Shown: piece by piece, positions 45,503 to 53,594 of the stretch | Numbering within the stretch: position 1 is the first letter of the stretch | Layout: each line of letters starts with the position of its first letter | Assembly (NCBI RefSeq): GCF_004006395.2 | Contig: NZ_CP029758.2 | Coordinates: 1,736,001 to 1,800,000, forward strand | Reading direction: 5' to 3' | Length of the DNA stretch: 64,000 nt | Origin: Clostridium sp. AWRP | GTDB lineage: Bacteria > Bacillota > Clostridia > Clostridiales > Clostridiaceae | The notes under the pieces: model-generated | The model's input: the letters and a program-made list of their open reading frames with translations, nothing else | What the model was told of the DNA's origin: nothing | Databases searched by the model: none | Translations under genes and position numbers: made by a program

Positions 45503-45877
45503 ATGTCAAAGGAAAATGTACAGAAATTTTATGCTTCAATTAAGGATGACGAGAAAATAAATCAAAAGGTGTTAGAGGCAGCAGCTGCAGGTAATATTGT
45601 GGAATATGCCAGGGAAAAAGGTTTTGAATTTACCAAAGAAGAGTACGATGAGTTTATTTCTGAAATCTCAACCGATACAAGTGAAATTCCAGACGACCAA
45701 CTAGATAAAGTTGCGGGTGGTTTCGATTTGCATGGTGATAGTACATCGCAAATTAGAACAGTAATGTGCAAACAATGTGGATGGAAAAGTGGATGGGGGG
45801 TAAAAAATAGTAATGTTCATTTTCTGGAAGCTCTGCATTGTGCAAAGACAGGTCATACAAAATACAAGGTAGTATAG
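45503..45877 (+). CDS. Nif11-leader precursor peptide 2 with CCHH core
   Basis: A 124-residue paralogue of peptide 1 with an almost identical leader ending DKVAGG at residue 73. The 51-residue core is changed at many positions but keeps C16-x2-C19 and H39-x5-H45 (CKQCGWKSGW and HCAKTGHTKYKVV). The linker is one residue longer than in peptide 1. It has its own TTGGAGGG site at normal distance. The upstream spacer is a copy of the preceding unit. Confidence 0.85.
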   Translation: MSKENVQKFYASIKDDEKINQKVLEAAAAGNIVEYAREKGFEFTKEEYDEFISEISTDTSEIPDDQLDKVAGGFDLHGDSTSQIRTVMCKQCGWKSGWGVKNSNVHFLEALHCAKTGHTKYKVV

Positions 45878-46074
45878 TATGGAGATTGTTATTTAAGCTG
45901 TTGAGTTACAGGGATTATCCAGGTGGTCGGTAGAATTTATTTTCTACTTTAATATAAGATGACAGTATTAATAATGGTATGATCTGGATAGAGTTATAAT
46001 TTTAAAATAGCAGGTAATTACAGCAGAAATATTTGCTGATTAATACAAATAAAGAAATTTTGGAGGGAAAAACA

Positions 46075-46461
46075 ATGTCAAAGGAAAATGTACAGAAATT
46101 TTATGCTTCAATTAAGGATGACGAGAAAACAAATCAAGAGGTGTTAGAGGCAGCAGCTGCAGGTAATATTGTGGAATATGCAAAGAAAAAAGGTTTTGAA
46201 TTTACCAAAGAAGAGTACGATGAATTTATTTCTGGAATTTCAACCGATACAAGTGAGATTCCAGATGACCAATTAGATAAAGTTGCAGGTGGTATTCATT
46301 GGCCTGGCCGTCTTATACCTCAAATTAAAGTAATATGCAAACAGTGTGGATGGGACAGCGGATGGAAAGACATTAATGGCTATTACAACTATACTACATT
46401 GACAGCTGTCCATCTTGCAAAGACAGGTCATACAAAATACAAGGTAAAAAAAAGATGGTAA
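46075..46461 (+). CDS. Nif11-leader precursor peptide 3 with CCHH core
   Basis: A 128-residue paralogue. The leader again ends DKVAGG. The 55-residue core keeps C15-x2-C18 and H40-x5-H46 (CKQCGWDSGW and HLAKTGHTKYK) but has a three-residue longer linker with NGYYNYTT, lacks peptide 1's other cysteines and ends in a basic KKRW tail. It is the last gene of the operon and is followed by a terminator at 46532. Confidence 0.85.
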   Translation: MSKENVQKFYASIKDDEKTNQEVLEAAAAGNIVEYAKKKGFEFTKEEYDEFISGISTDTSEIPDDQLDKVAGGIHWPGRLIPQIKVICKQCGWDSGWKDINGYYNYTTLTAVHLAKTGHTKYKVKKRW

Positions 46462-46531
46462 TATAGGGGTTATTATTTAAGATGTTAGATAAAATCATAA
46501 TTTTAAAATAAAACTGAAAATTTAGAATTTT

Positions 46532-46570
46532 AAAAGCGTAACAATTAGAATTTATAGTTGCTGCGCTTTT
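46532..46570 (+). terminator. Terminator of the peptide operon
   Basis: AAAAGCGTAACAATT pairs imperfectly with AGTTGCTGCGCTTTT, with a T-rich 3' side. Confidence 0.7.
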
Positions 46571-46592
46571 TATATTGCTGAAGTGAAAATTA

Positions 46593-46769
46593 TTACCCAC
46601 CAATGTTATCCCAGTGCTCGTAGGCTTCATTGAGTTCCATAAATGCATTTGCTTTGTTTCTTGTGGCAATTGCACCCTGTAGTCGTGCTACGTTCATGGC
46701 AAATGAATCAATCTCATATAAGTTAAATTTTATTCTGTTTATGTGGAAAAAGGTTTATTGCATTTTAGT
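46593..46769 (-). pseudogene. Possible C-terminal remnant of an unidentified gene
   Basis: On the minus strand a 58-codon open frame ends at 46593. Its last 34 residues (from ATG 46697: NVARLQGAIATRNKANAF, then MELNEAYEHWDNIGG) read like real protein and are less AT-rich than the flanks. There is no ribosome site and no upstream continuation. I do not recognise the family. The rest of the 46462-46896 gap holds the truncated repeat spacer, the terminator and AT-rich sequence upstream of the next gene. Confidence 0.35.
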
Positions 46770-46896
46770 TATAGTTGTACCCCTAATTATTAGATTAATT
46801 GTTTACTAATTGACTTTTTTGAATATTTATCATATTATATACATAATAGCTAACAATTAATAATTAAACTTAATTTTCAGTTAATGAGATGATTTT

Positions 46897-47223
46897 ATGT
46901 ATATGGAAAATACGGTATATGTAGTTGGAAATGCTAAAACTAATGAGGATAATGCCATTACCATTAGATTTAATTCTTTTTATATAGGTTTTGTAGTGGA
47001 TTTAAGTACAGATAAAATAATTGATTTAAATTCATCTTCTACACTAAGAACTACGGATGAATTTATAAGATCTCTTTTAATAGGTAGAAACCTTAAGATA
47101 TTTGATGATAAACTAAAAGAAGAAGTTATAAAAAGATATCACGGTTCATCTCAAAAAGCTATTATTGTAGCTTACAGGGATGGAGTTAAGAAATATAATG
47201 AAGTGAAAAAAAAATATTTTTAA
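46897..47223 (+). CDS. DUF3870 protein
   Basis: A 108-residue soluble protein matching DUF3870 by recalled pattern: YVVGNAKTNEDNAIT, YIGFVVDLSTDKIID, FIRSLLIGRNL and RYHGSSQKAIIVAYRDG. Its function is unknown; relatives often sit beside amino-acid or peptide catabolism genes. Either ATG 46897 or 46903 may be used, and the ribosome site (GAGATGA) is weak. A terminator separates it from the dipeptide-epimerase operon. Confidence 0.8.
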   Translation: MYMENTVYVVGNAKTNEDNAITIRFNSFYIGFVVDLSTDKIIDLNSSSTLRTTDEFIRSLLIGRNLKIFDDKLKEEVIKRYHGSSQKAIIVAYRDGVKKYNEVKKKYF

Positions 47224-47273
47224 ATTACTGTTTTGTTTATGGTAAATAAGTTACCCTTATTTTAAAGTGAATG

Positions 47274-47318
47274 AAAGCCAGTAAAAGCAATGTTAATATG
47301 CTTTTGCGGGCTTTTTTT
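47274..47318 (+). terminator. Terminator after DUF3870 gene
   Basis: AAAGCC-A-GTAAAAGCA pairs with TGCTTTTGC-G-GGCTTT, followed by TTTTT. It sits just before the epimerase ribosome site. Confidence 0.8.
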
Positions 47319-47344
47319 GTATTAATTTTAAGGAGGTTCTCTAA

Positions 47345-48421
47345 ATGAAAATAAGAGATATAAAAATAAAAAGAATATCCGTTCCACTGAAGACACCATT
47401 TAAAACAGCACTCCGTACTGTGGAAAGGGTAGAAGATATTATAGTTGAAATATATACAGATACAGGAAATATTGGCTTTGGAGAAGCCCCACCCACTGGG
47501 GTCATAACAGGAGATACAACTGGATCTATAATAGGAGCCATAGAAGACCACATAAAAAAGTCTATTATAGGAATGAAAATAGAAAATTTTGAGTCAATAA
47601 TACAAAAATTGAATGGGTGCATTGTAAAAAATACTAGTGCAAAGGCTGCAGTGGACATAGCACTTTATGATTTATATGGTCAGTTATATAAGGCACCATT
47701 GTATAAGCTTTTGGGTGGGTTTAGAAAAGAAATAATAACAGATATAACTATAAGTGTAAATGAACCTGAAGAAATGGTAAAAGACAGTATAGATGCTATA
47801 AAAAGAGGATATAAAACTTTAAAAATAAAGGTAGGTAAAGATTCTAAAAAAGATTTGGAAAGAATGAAAGCTATAAGACAGGCTATAGGATATGATGTTG
47901 ACCTTAGAATAGATGCAAATCAAGGATGGAAGCCTAAAGAAGCAGTAAAAGTGCTAAGAGAAATGGAAGATGCAGGGCTTAACATTGAGTTTGTGGAACA
48001 GCCTGTTATAGCACATGATATAGATGGATTAAAGTTTGTTACAGACAATGTATCCACACCAGTTTTAGCAGATGAAAGTATATTTTCACCAATGGATGCC
48101 TTAAATGTTCTAGAGAGAAGAGCAGCAGATTTAATAAATATAAAACTCATGAAAACAGGCGGAATATACAATGCATTAAAAATATGTTCTTTAGCAGAAA
48201 TACATGGAATTGAGTGTATGATAGGGTGCATGCTGGAGGCAAAAGTAAGTGTAACAGCTGCAGTTCATCTAGCTTGTGCAAAGAGTATCATAACTAAAAT
48301 CGATTTGGATGGCCCTGTTTTATGCAGTGAAGACCCAATTAATGGTGGGGCAGTATTCAATGAAAGCAAAATAACACTTACAGATAAACCAGGACTTGGA
48401 ATAGAATCTATCAATTATTAA
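47345..48421 (+). CDS. Dipeptide epimerase (L-Ala-D/L-Glu type)
   Basis: A 358-residue enolase-superfamily enzyme of the muconate-lactonising subgroup. The catalytic Lys lies in TLKIKVGKD; metal ligands are Asp in DLRIDANQGW, Glu in EFVEQPV and Asp in LADESIF; the second Lys is in IKLMKTGG. DLDGP near the end is typical of dipeptide epimerases. It interconverts L-Ala-D-Glu and L-Ala-L-Glu from murein turnover. An APC permease and a beta-lactamase-fold hydrolase follow, supporting a peptide-catabolic role. Confidence 0.9.
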   Translation: MKIRDIKIKRISVPLKTPFKTALRTVERVEDIIVEIYTDTGNIGFGEAPPTGVITGDTTGSIIGAIEDHIKKSIIGMKIENFESIIQKLNGCIVKNTSAKAAVDIALYDLYGQLYKAPLYKLLGGFRKEIITDITISVNEPEEMVKDSIDAIKRGYKTLKIKVGKDSKKDLERMKAIRQAIGYDVDLRIDANQGWKPKEAVKVLREMEDAGLNIEFVEQPVIAHDIDGLKFVTDNVSTPVLADESIFSPMDALNVLERRAADLINIKLMKTGGIYNALKICSLAEIHGIECMIGCMLEAKVSVTAAVHLACAKSIITKIDLDGPVLCSEDPINGGAVFNESKITLTDKPGLGIESINY

Positions 48422-48503
48422 TAAGTTAAAATGAAGCTCTTAGATTAAATTTCTAGGAACTTCTATATTAATATTATATTTTAATAAATTTAGGAGGGGA
48501 AAA

Positions 48504-50003
48504 ATGGGTACAAACAATTTAAAAAAACTGTCACTTGTAGCACTAATTTTAATGATTTTTACCGAAGTGTTTGGCTTTGCTAACATGCCAAGAGCATTTC
48601 TCCTTATGGGATATTCATCTATTCCATGGTATATAATATCGGGAATAGCATTCTTTATTCCATATGCATTTATGATGGCTGAATTTGGTTCCGCATTTAA
48701 AGATGAAAAAGGTGGAATTTATTCATGGATGAATAGATCTGTAGGACCTAAATATGCTTTTGAAGCAACATTTATGTGGTATGCTTCATATGTTGTTTTA
48801 ATAGTTGATATGTGTTCTCTTATATGGATTCCACTTTCAAATCTAATATTTGGAAAAGATGTAACAGCTAGTTGGGGATTTTGGGGACTTAAATCTACCC
48901 AAGTTATAGGAATTTTTAGTATTATTTTTATAGTAGCCATAACATTTATAGCTACTAAGGGATTGAAGGATATTTCAAAAGTTACATCAATTGGCGGTAC
49001 TGCAGTTATGTTGTTGAATGTTTTTTTAATTATAGGAGCTGTAATTGTGCTCATAGCAAGCCATGGACATCTTGCACAGCCTCTTAGTTTTACAGTATCT
49101 CCTAATCCAAAATACGGTAGTTCTCTTTCAATTTTATCATTTATAGTATTTGCCATATTTGCTTATGGTGGAATTGAAGTTGTAGCAGGACTTGTGGATC
49201 AGACTGAAAAACCTGAAAAAAATTTCGCAAAAGGAATGGCTATATCTGCAATAGTCATAACACTAGGATATTCTATAGGCATATTTATGTGTGGTATATT
49301 TACAAATTGGAAACAGGTACTTTCAAACCCGGATGTTCATTTAGCTAATGTTGCATATGTTATAATGCAAAACTTAGGGTACCAGTTAGGAGTTAGCTTT
49401 AATTTAAGTCAATCTGCAGCACTTACATTAGGTGCCTGGATAGCAAGATTTGTTGGACTATCAATGTTCCTTGCACTGACGGGAAGTATCATAACTGTAT
49501 TATATGGACCACTCAAACAGATAATAGAAGGTACTCCAAAGGGATTATTTCCTGAAAAACTTACAGAAATAAAAGATGGTATGCCTAAAAATGCAATGTG
49601 GGCACAGTGTATTATAATCGTTTTGTTTTTAGTACTACTTACAATTGGTGGAGAAGGAGCATCTAAGTTCTTTAACATAGTTGTAAGTATGACAAACGTA
49701 GCATTGACAATTCCATATATGTTTATAGCAGGAGCTTTTGTTCCGTTTAAGAAGAAAAAGGAAATTAACAAGCCATTTATAATTTTTAAAGGATACAAGT
49801 CTTCATTGATCTGGGAAATAGTTGTTGTATTTACTATAGGTTTTGCAAATTTATTTACAATAATTGCTCCAGCATTTCAAGGTGACATGCAAAGCACCAT
49901 ATGGATGGTTGTAGGTCCTATATTCTTCTCAATTGTAGCATTTGTAATGTACTCTAATTATGAGAAAAAGAATAAAGGTTCAAAACAAAAAGTAGAAAAT
50001 TAG
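48504..50003 (+). CDS. APC family amino-acid permease (YjeM-like)
   Basis: A 499-residue, 12-helix transporter of the amino acid-polyamine-organocation family. The opening (LILMIFTEVFGFANMPRAF) and AYGGIEVVAGLVDQTEKPEKNFAKG in blocks match the YjeM / glutamate:GABA antiporter-like branch. The substrate is uncertain; its position between the epimerase and the hydrolase suggests a murein-derived amino acid or small peptide. AGGAGGGG precedes the ATG, and the next gene follows after 12 bp. Confidence 0.87.
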   Translation: MGTNNLKKLSLVALILMIFTEVFGFANMPRAFLLMGYSSIPWYIISGIAFFIPYAFMMAEFGSAFKDEKGGIYSWMNRSVGPKYAFEATFMWYASYVVLIVDMCSLIWIPLSNLIFGKDVTASWGFWGLKSTQVIGIFSIIFIVAITFIATKGLKDISKVTSIGGTAVMLLNVFLIIGAVIVLIASHGHLAQPLSFTVSPNPKYGSSLSILSFIVFAIFAYGGIEVVAGLVDQTEKPEKNFAKGMAISAIVITLGYSIGIFMCGIFTNWKQVLSNPDVHLANVAYVIMQNLGYQLGVSFNLSQSAALTLGAWIARFVGLSMFLALTGSIITVLYGPLKQIIEGTPKGLFPEKLTEIKDGMPKNAMWAQCIIIVLFLVLLTIGGEGASKFFNIVVSMTNVALTIPYMFIAGAFVPFKKKKEINKPFIIFKGYKSSLIWEIVVVFTIGFANLFTIIAPAFQGDMQSTIWMVVGPIFFSIVAFVMYSNYEKKNKGSKQKVEN

Positions 50004-50015
50004 GAGGCATAAGAT

Positions 50016-50789
50016 ATGCTGTATGAAAAAATATTAGCCGCAATAGATTTAAAAAAATTGAATTGTGCATTTGTGATAGAAAATCTTAAAACAGGAGAAA
50101 AAATTGCCTATAATGAAAATATAGTGGTGCCTTCTGCAAGTCTTATAAAGATACCTATAATGATGGAGATATTGAATCAAGTTAAAGAAGGAAAACTTTC
50201 ACTTAAACAGAGAATAACAGTAGAGGACAATGTAAAAGTACCTTTTAGCATACTTAATCTTTTGGAAAGTGGAAACAGTTATACTCTAAAAGACGTAATA
50301 ACCTTGATGATAATTCAAAGTGATAATACGGCTGCAAACATACTGATGGATCTTGCAGGTATGGACAATGTAAACAATTATGTTAAAAATTTAGAAATAA
50401 AAAATACAGTACTTCAGAGAAAGATGATGGATTCACAGGCAAGAAAAGAAGGGAGGGAAAATAGAACTACTGCTGCTGATATGGCAAAATTCTTTGAAAT
50501 TATCTATAAAGGTGAAAAGATTAAGGAATCCTACAGTGTCATTATGAAGAACATATTGACTGCTCAATTGGATAACAGTGTTATGAGACTTAATATTCCG
50601 GATGATACACTTATTGCCCATAAGACGGGGGATTTAGATGGAATAAGCCATGATGCAGGTATAGTATATCTTCCCAATGCTGATTATATTTTTTGTGGAC
50701 TTACCTGGGATGCTGTTACAAATAATTTTGCGAGAGAAACAATTGGGAAAATTTCCAAAATAGCTTATGATTATTTCATATCTTTATAA
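50016..50789 (+). CDS. Class A beta-lactamase-fold serine hydrolase, no signal peptide
   Basis: A 257-residue protein with the class A active-site motifs: SASLIKI (SxxK), SDN in IQSDNTAAN, and HKTGDLDG (KTG). No N-terminal signal or anchor is present. The omega-loop region reads RKEGRENRTTAADMAKF, without the ExxLN deacylation motif of true beta-lactamases. It is therefore unlikely to confer resistance and more likely cleaves or transfers murein-type peptides in the cytoplasm. It is the last gene of the epimerase operon. Confidence 0.85.
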   Translation: MLYEKILAAIDLKKLNCAFVIENLKTGEKIAYNENIVVPSASLIKIPIMMEILNQVKEGKLSLKQRITVEDNVKVPFSILNLLESGNSYTLKDVITLMIIQSDNTAANILMDLAGMDNVNNYVKNLEIKNTVLQRKMMDSQARKEGRENRTTAADMAKFFEIIYKGEKIKESYSVIMKNILTAQLDNSVMRLNIPDDTLIAHKTGDLDGISHDAGIVYLPNADYIFCGLTWDAVTNNFARETIGKISKIAYDYFISL

Positions 50790-50836
50790 TAAACAGAGTT
50801 CTAAGCATCAGATGAAGTTTTGACTCCGTCTGATGC
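50790..50836. terminator. TAAACAGAGTTCT element copy 3 with terminator hairpin
   Basis: TAAACAGAGTTCT at 50790-50802 is followed by GCATCAGATGAAG pairing with CTCCGTCTGATGC (one mismatch) around TTTTGA (50805-50836). It lies between convergent operons. Confidence 0.75.
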
Positions 50837-50855
50837 ATTAACAGGATTCTAGTTT

Positions 50856-51941
50856 CTAACTACCTAATTTTCTAACCCAAGCTATGATCAAGGAGATACA
50901 AGGAAATAAGATTATATATGGAATAACATATATAGGATATATAGAAGATGCTATATATGCATGCTCTGCTGGTGAACTGAACATGATAATTGAAAATATA
51001 ATGCTTATAATTCCAACAGGAACAATTAAGGGTTTATAAGACTGCAATTTGAAAAACTGACCTATAGATAGAACTGTAGCATAATATAAAATACATATTT
51101 TTACAAATTCATTAAATAATAGTATTAGTGCAATTAATATTTCCATTCTCGTAATAATTTCTCCCACATTTATGGATCTTGCTACTTGATAAGATGGAAG
51201 AAAATGAATAGAATTTATATTTCCAAGTATTGCTATATTTCGCAACATAATACCCAAAAAAAATATACCTCCTGCAATTAAACCTGCAAACGCAGATTTC
51301 TTTACTTTTTTTATATCATTAACGTATGGAAAAATCATAACAAATACAACTATTTCACCAAAGGGAATAGATATCATAAGATTAGTTCCTTGAACAAATT
51401 CTTTTAAATTTATTTGAAAAAGAGGTAAGAAATTTGATAAATGCATATCTTTAATAGTAAGTATTGTAATAAATACAGCTGTAATAATTGATACTATACC
51501 TAAAATGAAACTAGTCCTAGCTATAACTTCTAATCCCTTTTTTAGAGCATATATGCAGGTTATTGTAAATATTACTATAAATACACTAATATCTACTTCT
51601 GTAAAAAGATATGTAGAAAAAAAGTCTGCAGTAAATCTGAAATTAGCGGAGACTACATACCAAAAGTAGGAAATATATAATATAGATATAATTTTTCCTA
51701 AATAGCGCCCATACAATACATTATTTATCTCTATCAAATTTTTATTAGGAAATCTTTTATTTAGAGATGTATAAATTAATAAGAAAGGCAGCATTATAGT
51801 AAAGCCTGCTAATAAGACTATCCAGGTGTTCATTTTTGTTATTCCGCTTATAAAAGATGCAGTAAGTGTAGAAGCTTGAAGCAAACCAATAATTAAAAAT
51901 GATAATTGAGGGCCTGATATTTTACCTTTTTCAATTTTCAT
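50856..51941 (-). CDS. Germinant receptor B subunit (GerAB family), copy 3
   Basis: A 361-residue, ten-helix permease-like protein of the spore germination family (KGKISGPQLSFLIIGLLQAS, IPFGEIVVFVMIFPYVND, YQVARSINVGEIITRMEI). B subunits bind amino-acid germinants within the spore inner membrane. It is the last gene of the minus-strand cluster and closely resembles the B gene at 52237. GGGAGTG precedes the ATG. Confidence 0.92.
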   Translation of the reverse strand: MKIEKGKISGPQLSFLIIGLLQASTLTASFISGITKMNTWIVLLAGFTIMLPFLLIYTSLNKRFPNKNLIEINNVLYGRYLGKIISILYISYFWYVVSANFRFTADFFSTYLFTEVDISVFIVIFTITCIYALKKGLEVIARTSFILGIVSIITAVFITILTIKDMHLSNFLPLFQINLKEFVQGTNLMISIPFGEIVVFVMIFPYVNDIKKVKKSAFAGLIAGGIFFLGIMLRNIAILGNINSIHFLPSYQVARSINVGEIITRMEILIALILLFNEFVKICILYYATVLSIGQFFKLQSYKPLIVPVGIISIIFSIIMFSSPAEHAYIASSIYPIYVIPYIILFPCISLIIAWVRKLGS

Positions 51942-51967
51942 GAAAAGTCACTCCCACTAAGTAAGAT

Positions 51968-52186
51968 TCATTGATAATTTAAATGTAATAAATCTTTAAC
52001 TACAAATTCCATGCCTTTTGCAGGATTAGGAATAGGTATATTTAGAACATAGAATAAGCTTAGAATAAAGGATATAATTATAAATATAGAATAGACTTTT
52101 AATTCATGCCAGTATTTATTTTTAATCATTTCTGGAACTTCAAATGATAATATACATATAAAGATTATTATTAATAGAAATATCAT
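51968..52186 (-). CDS. Small two-helix germinant-receptor D-like protein, copy 2
   Basis: A 72-residue protein with two hydrophobic segments separated by MIKNKYWHELK, ending IPIPNPAKGMEFVVKDLLHL. It is a close paralogue of the protein at 53351. Size, topology and position beside B genes match the D subunits described for some ger operons, which modulate receptor output. Confidence 0.75.
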   Translation of the reverse strand: MIFLLIIIFICILSFEVPEMIKNKYWHELKVYSIFIIISFILSLFYVLNIPIPNPAKGMEFVVKDLLHLNYQ

Positions 52187-52236
52187 TTTTTATACCTCAT
52201 TATACTTAATAATTTATTATTGCGAGATAGCAGCTT

Positions 52237-53319
52237 TTAAGTATCTAAATTCCTAATCCAATCTATAATTATTGAAATAGAAGGAAACAAAATTACAAAA
52301 AGAACAGCATAAATAGAGTATGTACTTGCAAAATTTGACTCTTCTGCCGGTGAATTATACATAGTAATTGAAAATATGATACTTATGATTCCAAGTGGAA
52401 CTACCAGGGAATTATAGGACTGTAATTTAAAAAATTGTGCTATAGATAGTACTGTGGCATAATAAAAAATACAAATTTTTAGAAACACATTAAATAGCAG
52501 CATTACTCCGAACAATATTTCCATTCGGGTAATAACTTCTCCTATATTTATAAGTCTTGCTACCTGATATGATGGAAGAACATGAATATATCCTATATTT
52601 CCAAGTACAGCTGTGTTTCTCAAAATAATAATTAGAAATTGAGTAGTTCCTATAATCAAACCCCAAAATGAGAATTTTTTTACTTTATTTTTGTCGTTAA
52701 CATATGGAAAAATCATTAGGAATGTGATCAACTCACCAAAGGGAATAGATACCATGATATTGGTACCTTGAATAAATTTTTTTAAATTTATTTGAAAAAG
52801 AGGCAAAAAATTTGACAAATGCATTTCATTTGAAATAAGAACTGTAATAATTACAGTTACAATAATTATCAATATGGTTAAAATAGAGCCAATTCTAGCT
52901 ATAACTTCTATACCCTTTTTTATTGTGTACATACAAGTTAATATAATTACAATTACAAATATAGTAAGATCTGTTTGAGGAAAAAGATATGTGGAATAAA
53001 TATCTGATATACCTCTTACATTTGATGGAATTAAAAACCAAAAGAAAAAAATGTATAATATAGATATTATTTTACCTAAATAACGTCCATATACAATAGT
53101 ATTTATTTCTATTAGGTTTTTGTCAGGGTATCTTTTGTTTAATGATGTATAAACTAGCATCATAAATGAAATTATAATAAAGCTTGTTAACAGAGAAATC
53201 CAAGTATTTGATTTTGTTATTCCACTTACGAAAGCTACAGTAATTGATGCTGATTGAAGTAAACCAATAATTAGAAATGTCAATTGTGTATTTGATATTA
53301 TACCTTTTTCAATTTTCAT
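52237..53319 (-). CDS. Germinant receptor B subunit (GerAB family), copy 2
   Basis: A 360-residue paralogue of the 50856 gene, with the same ten-helix plan and conserved blocks (FLIIGLLQSASITVAF, SIPFGELITFLMIFPYVND, YQVARLINIGEVITRMEI). AGAGGT precedes the ATG. The B-D pairing is repeated with the downstream genes, indicating a duplication of a two-gene D-B unit. Confidence 0.92.
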   Translation of the reverse strand: MKIEKGIISNTQLTFLIIGLLQSASITVAFVSGITKSNTWISLLTSFIIISFMMLVYTSLNKRYPDKNLIEINTIVYGRYLGKIISILYIFFFWFLIPSNVRGISDIYSTYLFPQTDLTIFVIVIILTCMYTIKKGIEVIARIGSILTILIIIVTVIITVLISNEMHLSNFLPLFQINLKKFIQGTNIMVSIPFGELITFLMIFPYVNDKNKVKKFSFWGLIIGTTQFLIIILRNTAVLGNIGYIHVLPSYQVARLINIGEVITRMEILFGVMLLFNVFLKICIFYYATVLSIAQFFKLQSYNSLVVPLGIISIIFSITMYNSPAEESNFASTYSIYAVLFVILFPSISIIIDWIRNLDT

Positions 53320-53350
53320 AAATACTTTTACCTCTGCACATAAGTTTATT

Positions 53351-53569
53351 TTAATTGTAATTTAAATGTAATAAATTGTTTACTACAAATTCTATGCCTT
53401 TTACGGGATTAGGTATAGGTATGTCTAGGATATAAAATAAGCTTAGTATAAAAGCTATAATTAAAAATATAGAAAATATTTTTAATTGATGTAAATGTTT
53501 ATTTTTAATCATATCTGGAATTTCATACAATATTATACCTATAAAAGTTACTATCAATAGAAATATCAT
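53351..53569 (-). CDS. Small two-helix germinant-receptor D-like protein, copy 1
   Basis: A 72-residue protein with two hydrophobic helices and the shared ending IPIPNPVKGIEFVVNNLLHL. It follows the GerAC-type gene by 25 bp and precedes the B gene at 53319. See copy 2 for the family argument. Confidence 0.75.
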   Translation of the reverse strand: MIFLLIVTFIGIILYEIPDMIKNKHLHQLKIFSIFLIIAFILSLFYILDIPIPNPVKGIEFVVNNLLHLNYN

Positions 53570-53594
53570 TCTTTATACCTCAGTATAGTTGGCA

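Larger units (their letters stand above)
44885..46510 (+). repeat. Three tandem copies of a ~565-570 bp gene-plus-spacer unit
   Basis: Units start at 44885, about 45448 and about 46019. The ATG-to-ATG distances are 563 and 572 bp. The 5' leader from CAGCAGAAATAT through GGAGGGAAAAACA, the leader-peptide codons and about 140 bp of spacer are nearly identical. The core-peptide codons have diverged. The third copy's spacer is truncated. Confidence 0.9.

Noticed and set aside
44940..46461. Lanthipeptide or thiopeptide precursor interpretation of the Nif11-leader peptides
   Set aside because: No LanM, LanBC, YcaO, radical SAM or nitrile-hydratase-like gene occurs in the window, and the conserved residues are Cys/His pairs rather than Ser/Thr-Cys patterns.
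50016..50789. Antibiotic-resistance beta-lactamase
   Set aside because: There is no signal peptide and no ExxLN deacylation motif, and the operon context is murein-peptide metabolism.
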